NCBI GenBank assembly: GCA_026014735.1
Contig: JAOZHT010000002.1
Span: forward strand, 744,001 to 808,000
DNA: 64,000 nucleotides
Source: Candidatus Bathyarchaeota archaeon
Lineage (GTDB): Archaea; Thermoproteota; Bathyarchaeia; Bathyarchaeales; Bathycorpusculaceae
Reading direction: 5' to 3'
This document shows, in pieces, positions 1-8,652 of the stretch. Below the pieces are notes generated by a model. The model saw only the letters and a list, made by a program, of their open reading frames with translations, did no database searches and was not told the origin of the DNA. Position 1 is the first letter of the stretch. The number at the start of each line of letters is the position of its first letter. The translations under genes were made by a program, and so were the position numbers.

Positions 1-523
1 CAAACTTGGATTCGGCGCCTGCGGTGATGCAGTGGCTATGGTGTCCTGCACCGATTTCGGGGTTAACGCGGACCGAGATGATGGGGGGCACCGAGATCTT
101 GAGGAGGCGATCCAGCTCTGATTGGGAATCCACGTTTATGGTTACGTTTGCGTCTGCAAGCATCTTAAGTTCGTCGTCTCGGACGCTGGTGCCCGTGTAG
201 AGGATGCGGTCGGGACTGAAGCCGGCGCTGAGTGCCAGAAAGACTTCTCCGGGGCTCACCGTATCAAGGTATGCGCCTTGACTGTGCAGTATCCGCAGCA
301 CGTTCAGGTTCGTGTTTGCCTTAGCTGCGTAATAGATGCGCACATACTTGTAGTTGTTAACTAAGGCGCCGTAGAGTCGGTCGTAATTGTCTCGGATACG
401 CTTCTCGCTAAGCACATAGAGTGGAGTATCGTACTTTTCTGATAGCTCCAAAGTGGAGCAGCCATCGAAGTAGAGAATACCTTTTCGCTCTTCGAGGGGT
501 TCACGAAGTTTTTTCTTTACCAT
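1..523 (-). CDS. lysA: Diaminopimelate decarboxylase, N-terminal part (cut by window edge)
   Basis: This open frame starts with ATG at 523 and runs off the left edge, so only about 174 N-terminal residues are seen. The enzyme decarboxylates meso-diaminopimelate to lysine with PLP, the last step of the pathway. The translation contains the PLP-lysine region of fold-III decarboxylases (YYAAKANTN) and the NPEIGAGHHSHCITAGAESK segment typical of LysA. It lies 29 bp downstream of asd on the same strand, so it closes a dapA-dapB-asd-lysA operon. The identification is firm; the C-terminal half, with the substrate-binding residues, is not visible. Confidence 0.93.
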   Translation of the reverse strand, partial: MVKKKLREPLEERKGILYFDGCSTLELSEKYDTPLYVLSEKRIRDNYDRLYGALVNNYKYVRIYYAAKANTNLNVLRILHSQGAYLDTVSPGEVFLALSAGFSPDRILYTGTSVRDDELKMLADANVTINVDSQSELDRLLKISVPPIISVRVNPEIGAGHHSHCITAGAESKF

Positions 524-552
524 GCGCAATCACCAATGAATAGAAGGGGCCA

Positions 553-1611
553 CTAAGCTAAGCCTTTAGCTACATACAACTCCGCGCTAAGGATGCCTCC
601 GCCGGCTGCGCCCCGGACAGTGTTATGGCTAAGGCACATGTACTTTATAGTCATGATTGGGTCCTTTCGAATTCTACCCACCACCACACTTTGGCCGCAT
701 CCTGCATCGCGGTCAAACCTTGGCTGAGGACGATTCTTTTCGTGACGCACGATTATGGGCTGCTGAGGAGCAGAGGGCAACTTGAGCCGCTGGGGTTCAC
801 CTTGGAAGCTGGTGAATGCCGCTTCAACCTGATCGATGGAGGGTTCCCTGTCGAGTTTAGCGAATACCGATTCGAGGTGTCCGTCTTTGACGTTAACGCG
901 GTTGCAGCTTGCGGTTGTCTTGAAATCAGCGGACCTTATTTGCGTGCCGTCGAATTCGCCCAGTATCTTGTTAGCTTCAGTTTCCATCTTGTCCTCCTCA
1001 CCGGAGATGAAGGGAACAACATTGTCGATGATGTCAAGCGAAGCCACGCCCGGGTAACCTGCACCACTGAGCGCCTGCATGGTGGTAACCATCACCTGCT
1101 TAATCCCGAACTGCATAAGCGGCGCTAAGGTGAGGGCAAGGCCGATGGTGCTGCAGTTGGGGTCGGTTGTGATGAATCCCTTCCAGCCGCGTTGCTTCTG
1201 CTGAACCTTGATAAGTTCAATGTGGCCTGGGTTAATTTCTGGGATAATCAAGGGCACATCCTTGTCCATGCGGTGTGCGCTTGCCTTACTGAAAACCGGG
1301 TACTTTGCCCCGAATTCGTTCTCGGTGGGGCCAGCTAAATCGCCCGGCAATGAGGTGAAGACCAAATCAAAGTCGCCTATCTGCTCACAGGACTTAACAT
1401 CTATGTTAGCCACTGGCATCTCGGCGATTTCCTTAGGTAACTCGGTTTCCATCAGCCAGGTGGCGGCGTCTTTGTATTTTTTGCCTGCGCTCCGCTCAGA
1501 GGCGGCTAGCACTGATATCTCAAACCAGGGATGGCCCTGCAGGAGCTGGATATACCTTTGTCCAACGGCGCCTGTTGCGCCTAAGATGGCGACTTTACGC
1601 TTATTTGACAT
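553..1611 (-). CDS. asd: Aspartate-semialdehyde dehydrogenase
   Basis: The 352-residue protein reduces aspartyl phosphate to aspartate semialdehyde with NADPH, the branch point to lysine, threonine and methionine. The N-terminus carries the nucleotide-binding GATGAVGQ (residues 11-18), and DPNCSTIG places the catalytic cysteine at residue 153. Length and motifs fit the archaeal/fungal branch of the family. It sits between dapB (69 bp upstream) and lysA (29 bp downstream), all reading leftward, which supports a lysine operon. A long open frame on the opposite strand (625-1128) is a shadow. Confidence 0.95.
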   Translation of the reverse strand: MSNKRKVAILGATGAVGQRYIQLLQGHPWFEISVLAASERSAGKKYKDAATWLMETELPKEIAEMPVANIDVKSCEQIGDFDLVFTSLPGDLAGPTENEFGAKYPVFSKASAHRMDKDVPLIIPEINPGHIELIKVQQKQRGWKGFITTDPNCSTIGLALTLAPLMQFGIKQVMVTTMQALSGAGYPGVASLDIIDNVVPFISGEEDKMETEANKILGEFDGTQIRSADFKTTASCNRVNVKDGHLESVFAKLDREPSIDQVEAAFTSFQGEPQRLKLPSAPQQPIIVRHEKNRPQPRFDRDAGCGQSVVVGRIRKDPIMTIKYMCLSHNTVRGAAGGGILSAELYVAKGLA

Positions 1612-1679
1612 TCCACATTCTTCCTTTGTCGGTTTTTCTTTATTGCTTCTCCAATAAAAAAGTTAATGGTATTTCGGGG

Positions 1680-2468
1680 TTAAGTTAATCCCAGCACATC
1701 AGCCATAGTGTACACTTTAGGCTCGGTTTGCCTGCTGACCCATTCCGCCGCATACACGGCGCCCTGAGCAAGCACGTTCCGCGAGAACGATGTGTGCTCG
1801 ATGCGCAGCATCTCATTGGGGCCAGCCACAACTAAGTTATGGATGCCTGCAACGCCGCCGGCGCGCATCGCAGTGATTTCTAGCTCCTCAGGTTGGCGCG
1901 GGCTAATTCCTTCCCTGCCCGATACGGTTCTGCTGTAACCACGCACGTTTGCGATGATTTCGCCGAGTTTCTTGGCGGTGCCGCTTGGCGCATCCTTTTT
2001 GCCCGTATGGTGGATTTCGCTTATGCTGAAGTCGTAGCCAGCGGGGAAGGCGCCGAGTTGCTCTGCAAGTTTGAAGAAGATGTTAACGCCGACGCTGTAG
2101 TTAGGCGAGAACACCGAGGGAACCTTGCCTAAAGCCGCCACAATTTGCCTGTTCTGTTCCGACGTGAAGCCTGTGGTGCCCAAGATGATGCGTTTGCCCA
2201 AATCCGCAACGAGGGGAATCCCCACGATGTCAGCGGCGGGCGCGGTGAAGCTAACATATACGTCGGCGTCCTGCACTGCCTGCGTTAGGTTCTCGCAGCT
2301 CTGAATATATGTGTCGAGGTGAAATCCAAAGTCGCTGAGGCATCTGCCGACGCAGGGGTTGCTGGGGGCTTCGGTGGCGCCGACGATTTGGTGGCCCTTA
2401 GCAAGGGCTTCAGCTATGATGGCTTGCCCCATTCTGCCTGCTGCGCCTGCGACGCAGAGCTTAACCAT
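1680..2468 (-). CDS. dapB: 4-hydroxy-tetrahydrodipicolinate reductase
   Basis: DapB reduces the DapA product with NAD(P)H to tetrahydrodipicolinate. Starting at ATG 2468, the protein has 262 residues, begins directly with a Rossmann motif (GAAGRMG, residues 8-14) and carries the catalytic HHTGKKDAPSGTA (His153/His154 and the following lysines). A longer frame begins at 2510, but the inner ATG fits the family and overlaps the dapA stop by 8 bp, a typical translational coupling. The DAP pathway steps between DapB and LysA (aminotransferase/epimerase or dehydrogenase) are not encoded next to it. Confidence 0.94.
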   Translation of the reverse strand: MVKLCVAGAAGRMGQAIIAEALAKGHQIVGATEAPSNPCVGRCLSDFGFHLDTYIQSCENLTQAVQDADVYVSFTAPAADIVGIPLVADLGKRIILGTTGFTSEQNRQIVAALGKVPSVFSPNYSVGVNIFFKLAEQLGAFPAGYDFSISEIHHTGKKDAPSGTAKKLGEIIANVRGYSRTVSGREGISPRQPEELEITAMRAGGVAGIHNLVVAGPNEMLRIEHTSFSRNVLAQGAVYAAEWVSRQTEPKVYTMADVLGLT

Positions 2469-3498
2469 ACGTGAGTCCCTCAGTGAAACGGGGATTGATG
2501 AGGCGATCATTGATGTCTACGTCGAAGCTTTCGCCTATGGGGTCAAGCACCTGCGGGTTGGCTTGGTAGACCTTGCGTGCATTCGCCAATACAATTTCAA
2601 GGCCCGCCTTAGTCATTTTACCCAGCGGTTGCCTGCAGGGCCCCGAGGGCATGCCTAAGACGTTCATGAGGGTCTTGAAGGGCAATGGATTGCGTGCTTT
2701 GCAGGCAACGGGGCCGTAGGGGGTTTCCTCCGTGGTCTTCACAGTGACCAAGCTGAAGAGGGGCTGAAGCGCCTGCGCGATGACGGCTGCGGCTTCCTCG
2801 TTGCCGTCTAGGCAGTAATGCACCATATCTGAAACTGCCTTTGGAGCCACATTGGAAACCACCGATATGACGCCGCTTGCAGCTATATCAGGCGAAACCA
2901 TCATAGTGTAGGTTTTGTCGTCGTCTCCGCTAAGGATAGTAAAGTTTTCTCCGCAGAGTTTACGGGTGAGCTCCATGTTTTTGAGGTCGCCTGTTGCTTC
3001 CTTGACGCAGCTTACGTTAGGATACTGGCTGTGCAGGATAGCGAGGTCCTGGGGGTAAAGCTGCGTGCCGGTTCTGCCGGGGATGATGTAGGGGATAACT
3101 TGGGTTTCGGGGAACCGCTTAGCGATGGGTTCGATGTATTCCCGCCGGATTTCTATGCTGCTGGGTCCGTTGTAATAGGGGTCAACCAGCAACACGGCGT
3201 CGACGCCTGCTTCGTGGGCGTGCTCGGTGCCTTCAAGGGCTTCCTGGGTGCTGTTGCTGCCTGTTCCGGCGATGGTTATGCAGCGTTTTTCGGAGTCTTC
3301 GTTGACCATTTCGATGACTTTGCTGTGTTCTTCCCATTGCAGCGTGGGGCTTTCGCCGGTTGTGCCGACGGCTAGGATGCCTGCTGCACCGTTTTTTATT
3401 TGGAATTCTACCAGTTGTGCTAGTCCTTCGTAATCGACGTGGCGATTACTCTTCATGGGGGTTATTAGGGCTGTGTAACATCCACTGAATGTTGCCAA
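2461..3498 (-). CDS. dapA: 4-hydroxy-tetrahydrodipicolinate synthase
   Basis: DapA condenses pyruvate with aspartate semialdehyde, the first committed step of lysine synthesis. GTTGES is at residues 45-50, the active-site tyrosine is in IPYIIPGRTG (Tyr137, with Arg142), and the Schiff-base lysine is in CVKEATGD (Lys166). At 345 residues it is about 50 longer than bacterial DapA, mainly at the C-terminus, so a related pyruvate-dependent aldolase cannot be excluded by sequence alone. The dapB-asd-lysA neighbours make the lysine role very likely. It is first in the operon and has a TATA-like promoter about 40 bp upstream. Confidence 0.93.
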   Translation of the reverse strand: MATFSGCYTALITPMKSNRHVDYEGLAQLVEFQIKNGAAGILAVGTTGESPTLQWEEHSKVIEMVNEDSEKRCITIAGTGSNSTQEALEGTEHAHEAGVDAVLLVDPYYNGPSSIEIRREYIEPIAKRFPETQVIPYIIPGRTGTQLYPQDLAILHSQYPNVSCVKEATGDLKNMELTRKLCGENFTILSGDDDKTYTMMVSPDIAASGVISVVSNVAPKAVSDMVHYCLDGNEEAAAVIAQALQPLFSLVTVKTTEETPYGPVACKARNPLPFKTLMNVLGMPSGPCRQPLGKMTKAGLEIVLANARKVYQANPQVLDPIGESFDVDINDRLINPRFTEGLTYG

Positions 3499-3540
3499 TT
3501 TTGTTTCCTTCTGTTAGGTGGGGAACTATTGGGGAATACA

Positions 3541-3550
3541 TATTTAAGTA
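3541..3550 (-). promoter_or_regulatory. TATA-like element of the lysine operon
   Basis: On the minus strand the AT-rich stretch reads CTTAAATATG and lies about 40 bp before the dapA ATG. This fits an archaeal TATA box with a short leader. The 150 bp between dapA and the ASCH gene contain no ORF. Confidence 0.5.
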
Positions 3551-3647
3551 TTACGTTTTACAGATATTTTTTACGAAAAACGGAAAAAAAGCGGCTGAAA
3601 CATGAAAAACAGCAACCAAACAAAAGTTTTCCGCACCGCCAAAACGC

Positions 3648-3965
3648 CTAAGGCGCAACAGAATAAGCCGTGAAAACCCCATCATAGCACCCATAAATCC
3701 GACGCAAATACCCCAGCGCATCCTCAAGACTAACCGCCGAAGGAACCACCGACCGAAAATTATCCTCCCGAATCACATCCCCCAGCCTCCCCGACTGCGT
3801 CGCCACAACCCTCAACTCAAGCCGAAACCGACCACACAGAAAAACCGCCACATCACCCCGCTGCGGATTACCCCTCCGCACATCCACCGTTTTTTTACCC
3901 TCCTTAAGCCACAGGTAAACTTCCTTCTTCGCCAGAAACGTCGGCACAGCAATCCTCCTGACCAT
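3648..3965 (-). CDS. ASCH/PUA-like domain protein
   Basis: This 105-residue protein has the pattern of an ASCH-type (PUA-like) RNA-binding fold: an N-terminal FLAKKEVYLWLKEGKKTVDV helix, then RRGNPQRGDVAVFLCGR, where family members use K/R and GD for ligand contact, then strand-rich sequence with LRVV. ASCH proteins are small single-domain proteins thought to bind RNA or modified nucleosides. No specific function can be assigned. It stands alone between the lysine operon and tRNA-Val. Confidence 0.6.
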   Translation of the reverse strand: MVRRIAVPTFLAKKEVYLWLKEGKKTVDVRRGNPQRGDVAVFLCGRFRLELRVVATQSGRLGDVIREDNFRSVVPSAVSLEDALGYLRRIYGCYDGVFTAYSVAP

Positions 3966-4078
3966 CTTGGTTTAGGCTAGAAAATAAACATTCGGTCAAA
4001 AAACGAATGGCTGCGCAGGGCCTTCGATTGGCAAGCAGGGCAAAGCTTTGATGTTTCGGAAGCAGTAGTAATGCGTTT

Positions 4079-4114
4079 CACTTAACGGGGTTAAGTACTT
4101 AAGGGGGTTAAGTG
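4079..4114. repeat. Nested TTAAG palindromes
   Basis: CACTTAAC (4079-4086) and GTTAAGTG (4107-4114) form an 8-bp inverted repeat around GGGG, the 12-bp palindrome TTAAGTACTTAA (4091-4102) and GGGGG. It lies about 65 bp beyond the 3' end of tRNA-Val and upstream of no obvious gene. It could be an operator or a structured 3' end of the tRNA precursor; the function is unknown. Confidence 0.6.
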
Positions 4115-4179
4115 ACGACCATCATTTAATGTACAGGCACTGCAGGCAATTATTTTGCGGCGCCAGAATAATAGAGGTG

Positions 4180-4257
4180 TGGTGGGCCGAGCCGGACTTG
4201 AACCGGCGACCTTTGGCTCGTAAAGCCAACGTCCTAACCAGGCTAGACGACCGGCCC
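4180..4257 (-). tRNA. tRNA-Val (anticodon TAC)
   Basis: On the minus strand a full cloverleaf can be drawn. The acceptor GGGCCGG pairs with TCGGCCC, the D arm is GTCT/GGAC, the anticodon stem TTGGC/GCCAA encloses TTTACGA (anticodon TAC), and the T arm is GCCGG/CCGGC with a normal TTCAAGT loop. Discriminator A is followed by an encoded CCA (4180-4182). No intron is seen. Confidence 0.95.
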
Positions 4258-4337
4258 ACGCGGGTTTGGACGCTTGGTTTTTAGGTGCCATAAACAGATG
4301 GCAAGGGTTAATATTAGAATTATGTTTCCGGGCGTGC

Positions 4338-4667
4338 CTATCTGGTTTTGAAGAGCGCATGAAACAGGTAAACGATGCCGACTGCGTTTATGGCTACCCG
4401 CACCACATTAAGCCAGACCTCATAGTAAATAATAATGCCTACACTCGTGCTCAGCGTATAAATGAGTACAAACAGGGCGAATGCTACCCCCCACTTCTTG
4501 GTGGACAGCAAAGCAGGAATCGAAATCACCCAGAGCCCGATTTCTATCCAGTTATTGAGGTCCTGCCAGTCGCCGCTTAAAATCAGCGTTGCCATCAAAA
4601 CGATGTTTATAACCATCCATGCCGCTAACGCGTAGAGCACCGCTGATTTTTTAATTGCATTTGCCAA
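4338..4667 (-). CDS. Small four-helix membrane protein
   Basis: The 109-residue protein is almost entirely hydrophobic, with about four membrane segments (roughly residues 8-28, 40-55, 60-80 and 85-105) separated by short polar turns (GDWQDLNN, STKKWG). It ends with a basic tail. I do not recognise a family; it may belong to small archaeal transporters or accessory membrane proteins. It is a single gene upstream of tRNA-Val on the same strand, with no clear operon partner. Confidence 0.55.
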   Translation of the reverse strand: MANAIKKSAVLYALAAWMVINIVLMATLILSGDWQDLNNWIEIGLWVISIPALLSTKKWGVAFALFVLIYTLSTSVGIIIYYEVWLNVVRVAINAVGIVYLFHALFKTR

Positions 4668-4794
4668 AGCTTATCCTCAACGCCTATTTGCGCAGGTTTC
4701 CATATAACCCTTGCCCCGCGGATGAAATGGTTTGAGGGGGTTTTGGGGAAATTTAATAATGCCGTAGCCTGACACGGTATAGCGGGAACCATAA

Positions 4795-6120
4795 TTGGGC
4801 ATACATTACTTTGAGGCTGCCATCCGGGAACACATCCAGCTTATCGTGGTCCTCGCCGCTGTCCTTATCGTTTACTTATCCATGGGAACCTACATTAACT
4901 GGGACGCCAAAACAGAGTTCGAAGCCGCTACAAGCGTGGTTAAGATGGGGTTCCCCTATCTTTCCAGCGGCTTAATCATCAATCAAGCCCCCTTAGGCTT
5001 CTACCTCATCGCCCCCGTGCTGCTGATATCGGGCATATCGTATCCCAACGCAGTCGGCTTTGTAACTGCATTTGGATTAGGCTGCGTTGTGCTCGTTTAC
5101 GTTTTAGGCACTTTGCTGTATGGAAAAAAGACGGGGCTGGTTGCAGCGGCGCTCTTCGGGCTGGTTCCCTGGCACGTGTTTATGTCCCGAGTCTACCTTA
5201 TCGATGCGCCCTGCCTGTTTTTTAGCTTGCTCTTTTTGGTGTTTGGGGTGTTAGCGGTGAAACAGAACTCTCAGAGGCTGATTGCTGCCTCAGGCTTCTT
5301 CTTCGCGTTAGCTTTCCTCACTAAGCTCTTCGCGGTTTTCTTGGCGGTACCCCTCTTGCTTGCGGTTATGCTGCAGCGAAAAGAGGGCTTCAAGCTAACC
5401 CCCAAGAAGGCACTGATTTTTCTGGCGCCCTCGTTTATTCTTCAGGCAATCTGGTACGGCGGCTTTGCTAACCAGCATTTCTTCGGCGTTTACTTCCCAA
5501 CCGACTTCATACATCCAGTAACCATCCCTGACCCCTCCTTGGTGTATCTGCCACGGCTCTTTGTCGAGAGCGCAGGATGGGTTTTGCCTGTCGCCGCCAC
5601 GTTTTCTCTTCTCCTGGCGATTTATTTTAGGCATATGATGCCAAAGGCGCTTCGGATGGACCTGCTCTGTGTCTTCACCATCTTGGCGGTTGCCGCCGTG
5701 GATTTGGTTTTGGTGTTTGGTCGGGGATTGCTGGTGCCCTACGTTAGCGCCTTCAAGTATACCTATGCTGCACTGCCGTTTCTATGCCTGCTCGCGGCGT
5801 CCCTAGCGGATAAAGCCGCGGTTCTGTTTGGTTCAGGGGGGCAGCGATGGCTAAAGGGTCTGCTTGCCGCCGGGGGGTTGCTGCTGGTGTTTGCCTCGCT
5901 GTTTGAGAGCACCGCTTTTCTTAACCACTCTGAACCCTACCCCCTGATTGATTTTAAGGTCGACTACGTCGGGCACTACTTCCCCTTCAACGTGTACACG
6001 TCTGTAAGCAGCTACTTCGCCCAGTGGCACTACTTTGCCCTGGCCCTAATCGTGCTGGCGCTGGCTTCCCCCATTGTTCTTGGCGCCCTCAAGCTGCGGC
6101 TTCGTTTCACCTCCAGCTAA
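4795..6120 (+). CDS. GT39-type membrane glycosyltransferase
   Basis: The 441-residue polytopic protein resembles dolichyl-phosphate-mannose protein mannosyltransferases and ArnT-like enzymes, which move a sugar from a polyprenyl phosphate to a protein or lipid outside the membrane. After the first membrane helix an extracellular loop has NWDAKTEFEAA, with the acidic residue expected near the catalytic site, followed by QAPLGFY and about ten more hydrophobic segments. TTG at 4795 is the likely start; the ATTTAATAAT stretch at about 4751 may be its TATA box. The 3' end overlaps the convergent MFS gene by 75 bp. Substrate unknown. Confidence 0.72.
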   Translation: MGIHYFEAAIREHIQLIVVLAAVLIVYLSMGTYINWDAKTEFEAATSVVKMGFPYLSSGLIINQAPLGFYLIAPVLLISGISYPNAVGFVTAFGLGCVVLVYVLGTLLYGKKTGLVAAALFGLVPWHVFMSRVYLIDAPCLFFSLLFLVFGVLAVKQNSQRLIAASGFFFALAFLTKLFAVFLAVPLLLAVMLQRKEGFKLTPKKALIFLAPSFILQAIWYGGFANQHFFGVYFPTDFIHPVTIPDPSLVYLPRLFVESAGWVLPVAATFSLLLAIYFRHMMPKALRMDLLCVFTILAVAAVDLVLVFGRGLLVPYVSAFKYTYAALPFLCLLAASLADKAAVLFGSGGQRWLKGLLAAGGLLLVFASLFESTAFLNHSEPYPLIDFKVDYVGHYFPFNVYTSVSSYFAQWHYFALALIVLALASPIVLGALKLRLRFTSS

Positions 6121-7320
6121 CCGCTTGCGCTTAAGCAACACAAAAATGGCTGCTGAAGAAACCAGCAGAACACTAAGCGAAGTAAACAAGCCCAGATAGC
6201 CAAGGGCGGTCGCTAAGATGACGCCGCTGATTATCGGGCCCAGCGTCTGCCCCACATCCATCATGGTGGAGAGGAACCCCAGTGAAGCCCCCACCAACGT
6301 GGCAGGCACCACTTCGCTGGCAAGCGGCGACGTGGATGAGAGTACAGTGGCGAAGGAAACGCCGTAGCCGATTGCAAGTAAGAGCAGGATGGGAAACTGG
6401 GTTGTGAAGGGAAAGGCGCCGACTAATATGCAGCTTGCCGTGATGCCTGCCAGGATGGGTTTTGTGCGGCCGATGCGGTCTGAGACGCGTCCGATGAGGG
6501 GGCGGGCGATGACTAACGCCGCGATTTGGCTGCCTGTGATGACGCCGATGGAGAAGATGTTAAGATTTGCTACGTCGGATAAGTAGCCGACCAAGAAAAA
6601 CTCTACGGCGCCAAAAACGTAGTACTGGGCGGCTTGAACGAAGCTAACGCCTAAGACTCCGCGGTTGCGTATGAGGGATAACCAGCCGCCAAACATCTTC
6701 CGGGTTGACTTCGCCGCAGGCAACTGCTGTTGGGGTCCGCTTCGGTTTTCTGCCAAAAACAGCAGCGAAATCACCAGGGCAGTGACGCCTGCCACCCCAA
6801 CGGCCAAGTACAAGCTGAAGTAGCTCTGGTTAGTCACAAACAGTATATAGCCGCCTAAAAACGGCGCCAATGCCCTGCCCACTGCCGTGGCGGAGTTAAA
6901 AAGTGATATGCGTTCGCCCCGTTTAGTGGGAAACATCTCGGCGATGGAGGCTTCGGCGACGGGGATGAACATGGCGGTTGCGAAGCCATGGTAGAACCGC
7001 ACAAGCGCCAGCGTCCACCATGTATCCACAAACAGGTACAGGAAGGGTGCTGAGGCAAAGAAGAAGGCGGCAAGCAAGAGGATTTTGCGTCTGCCAAAAA
7101 TGTCGGAGAGGGAGGCGGCGGGTAAGCTGACGAGTATACCGGGTATGGTTGAGGCGGAGGCGACGATGCCGAGTAAGTCGACGGGGGTGCCTAGGCTGGT
7201 GGCGAAGGGTTTAAGCACGGGGTTTTTGGACATGGTGGAGCTGAGGATGGCAAAGAAGCCTATCAAACATATTATGATGAAGAATGCTTTCCGTGTCTTG
7301 GTGGCTGCGAGCATACGCAT
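6046..7320 (-). CDS. Major facilitator superfamily transporter
   Basis: The 424-residue protein has twelve hydrophobic segments in two halves. The cytoplasmic loop between helices 2 and 3 (SLSDIFGRRKIL) is the MFS signature, repeated in the second half as GRVSDRIGRTKP. Such proteins usually export drugs or metabolites in exchange for protons; the substrate cannot be told. Its C-terminal 25 codons overlap the end of the convergent glycosyltransferase gene, so the two transcripts are antisense there. An alternative ATG lies two codons in. Confidence 0.87.
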   Translation of the reverse strand: MRMLAATKTRKAFFIIICLIGFFAILSSTMSKNPVLKPFATSLGTPVDLLGIVASASTIPGILVSLPAASLSDIFGRRKILLLAAFFFASAPFLYLFVDTWWTLALVRFYHGFATAMFIPVAEASIAEMFPTKRGERISLFNSATAVGRALAPFLGGYILFVTNQSYFSLYLAVGVAGVTALVISLLFLAENRSGPQQQLPAAKSTRKMFGGWLSLIRNRGVLGVSFVQAAQYYVFGAVEFFLVGYLSDVANLNIFSIGVITGSQIAALVIARPLIGRVSDRIGRTKPILAGITASCILVGAFPFTTQFPILLLLAIGYGVSFATVLSSTSPLASEVVPATLVGASLGFLSTMMDVGQTLGPIISGVILATALGYLGLFTSLSVLLVSSAAIFVLLKRKRLAGGETKPQLEGAKNNGGSQRQHD

Positions 7321-7441
7321 ACGCTAACCCTGACACAAATGCTTTGGTTCGCGTATTTGTTGTTTGTTGTATCAAAACTGAGAATGCGATTTATTAGGAC
7401 AGGGAACATTCCTATACAGGTTAACTTCCGAAGGCAGAACC

Positions 7442-8152
7442 TTGAGTAACCCCAAAGCCACCCGCAGAGAATACATAAAATCGGTAGTTGTCATAGCTGT
7501 CATCGTGATAGTTGTCTTCGGCTTCTTTGTCGGCATGCGTTTTGCCCTCAACACCGAGGTTCCCGTGCGGGTGGTTGAAAGCGGCAGCATGTGCGTGCCC
7601 TATGATGGCTTCTGCAACGGCTGGAGCCACCCTTTCGAGCAAACTCTCCACATCGGCGACATCATCGTTATTCAAGGCGTAGACCCCGAGACGTTAAACA
7701 CCGATTACCCCAACAGCGACGTCATCGTGTACCAGAACCCCACCGACCCCAACTCCACTCCCATCGTGCACCGCATAGTTTCAAGCTACGAGGTTAACGG
7801 CACACTGTATTTCCAAACTAAGGGTGATGGAAACAGCTTTGATAAGTGGCCCGCGGAGCCCACTGAAAGCGAATATGACTCCAACACGCTTTGGAATACG
7901 GGGCAAGGGGTCCCAGCGGATCTGGTTATCGGCAAAGTCGTTATGCGGATTCCATGGTTTGGGCATGTCACGTTGTTTCTACGGGGCAACGCCTGGGGGT
8001 TGCCGCTGATTATTGCTTTGATAGTTATTCTGTTAATCGTTGAGTTCGTGTTGCCTATTCTGAAAAGCAAGAAACCTGAGCAGGCACAGAACAGCGGCGA
8101 GGATGACCAAACAAAACCGCCTGTCCCCGCATCTGACAGCTTCTCTGTTTAA
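7442..8152 (+). CDS. Signal peptidase I, archaeal/ER type
   Basis: This 236-residue protein removes signal peptides from exported proteins, which fits the many secreted proteins in this window. An N-terminal membrane helix (about residues 13-33) is followed by ESGSM with the nucleophile Ser49, IVHRIV with His110 in the place of the bacterial lysine, and TKGDGN with the conserved Asp129. That Ser-His-Asp set is typical of archaeal and ER signal peptidases. A second membrane helix near residues 183-205 and a polar tail (QNSGEDDQTKPP) follow. The start is TTG; it overlaps the convergent VOC gene by 4 bp. Confidence 0.87.
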   Translation: MSNPKATRREYIKSVVVIAVIVIVVFGFFVGMRFALNTEVPVRVVESGSMCVPYDGFCNGWSHPFEQTLHIGDIIVIQGVDPETLNTDYPNSDVIVYQNPTDPNSTPIVHRIVSSYEVNGTLYFQTKGDGNSFDKWPAEPTESEYDSNTLWNTGQGVPADLVIGKVVMRIPWFGHVTLFLRGNAWGLPLIIALIVILLIVEFVLPILKSKKPEQAQNSGEDDQTKPPVPASDSFSV

Positions 8153-8580
8153 GGCGGCAGCGCAAGGTTGCCGTCGCTGTCTAGGCTCCAATAGGGGTTG
8201 TAAGCAACCTCGATGAGGTGCCCGTCGAGGTCTTTGAAGTAACCGCTATATCCGCCCCAGAAAACCTTCTGCGCAGGCTTTACCACAACTGCGCCGGACC
8301 GCTGTGCCTCTGCCAGCACCTCATCAACTTCCTGTGGGTTCTTGGCGTTTAGTGAAAGCGTGATTCCTGAAAAGCCGCTGCCCTCTGCAGGCACCGACGC
8401 GTCTGCTGCAAGGAGACTTCGGGGATACAACGCCAAAGCAAAGCTGCCTAAAGAAAAAACCGCTAGGTCTCCACTGCTTGCCGTCGACTTTTTCCAGCCG
8501 AGCCCTTTTTCGTAAAACCTAACTGCCCGCTCTAGATCGGCGACTCCTAGGGTTATCAACGTTAACTTCTGCCGCATCAA
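8149..8580 (-). CDS. VOC (glyoxalase-fold) family protein
   Basis: The 143 residues show two beta-alpha-beta-beta-beta modules of the vicinal-oxygen-chelate fold: LGVADLERAVRFYEKGLGW at the N-terminus and YSGYFKDLDGHLIEVAYNP at the C-terminus, with the metal-ligand glutamate in LIEVAYNP. Family members include glyoxalases, dioxygenases and resistance proteins, so only the fold is certain. The first metal ligand is not obvious. It stands alone between convergent and co-directional genes. Confidence 0.75.
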   Translation of the reverse strand: MMRQKLTLITLGVADLERAVRFYEKGLGWKKSTASSGDLAVFSLGSFALALYPRSLLAADASVPAEGSGFSGITLSLNAKNPQEVDEVLAEAQRSGAVVVKPAQKVFWGGYSGYFKDLDGHLIEVAYNPYWSLDSDGNLALPP

Positions 8581-8652
8581 ATATGCCTCATCAAATAGGC
8601 TGAGGGCTCAGCATATAAATGGTGTTAACTGGTCAATGTAAAAAATGGGGGC

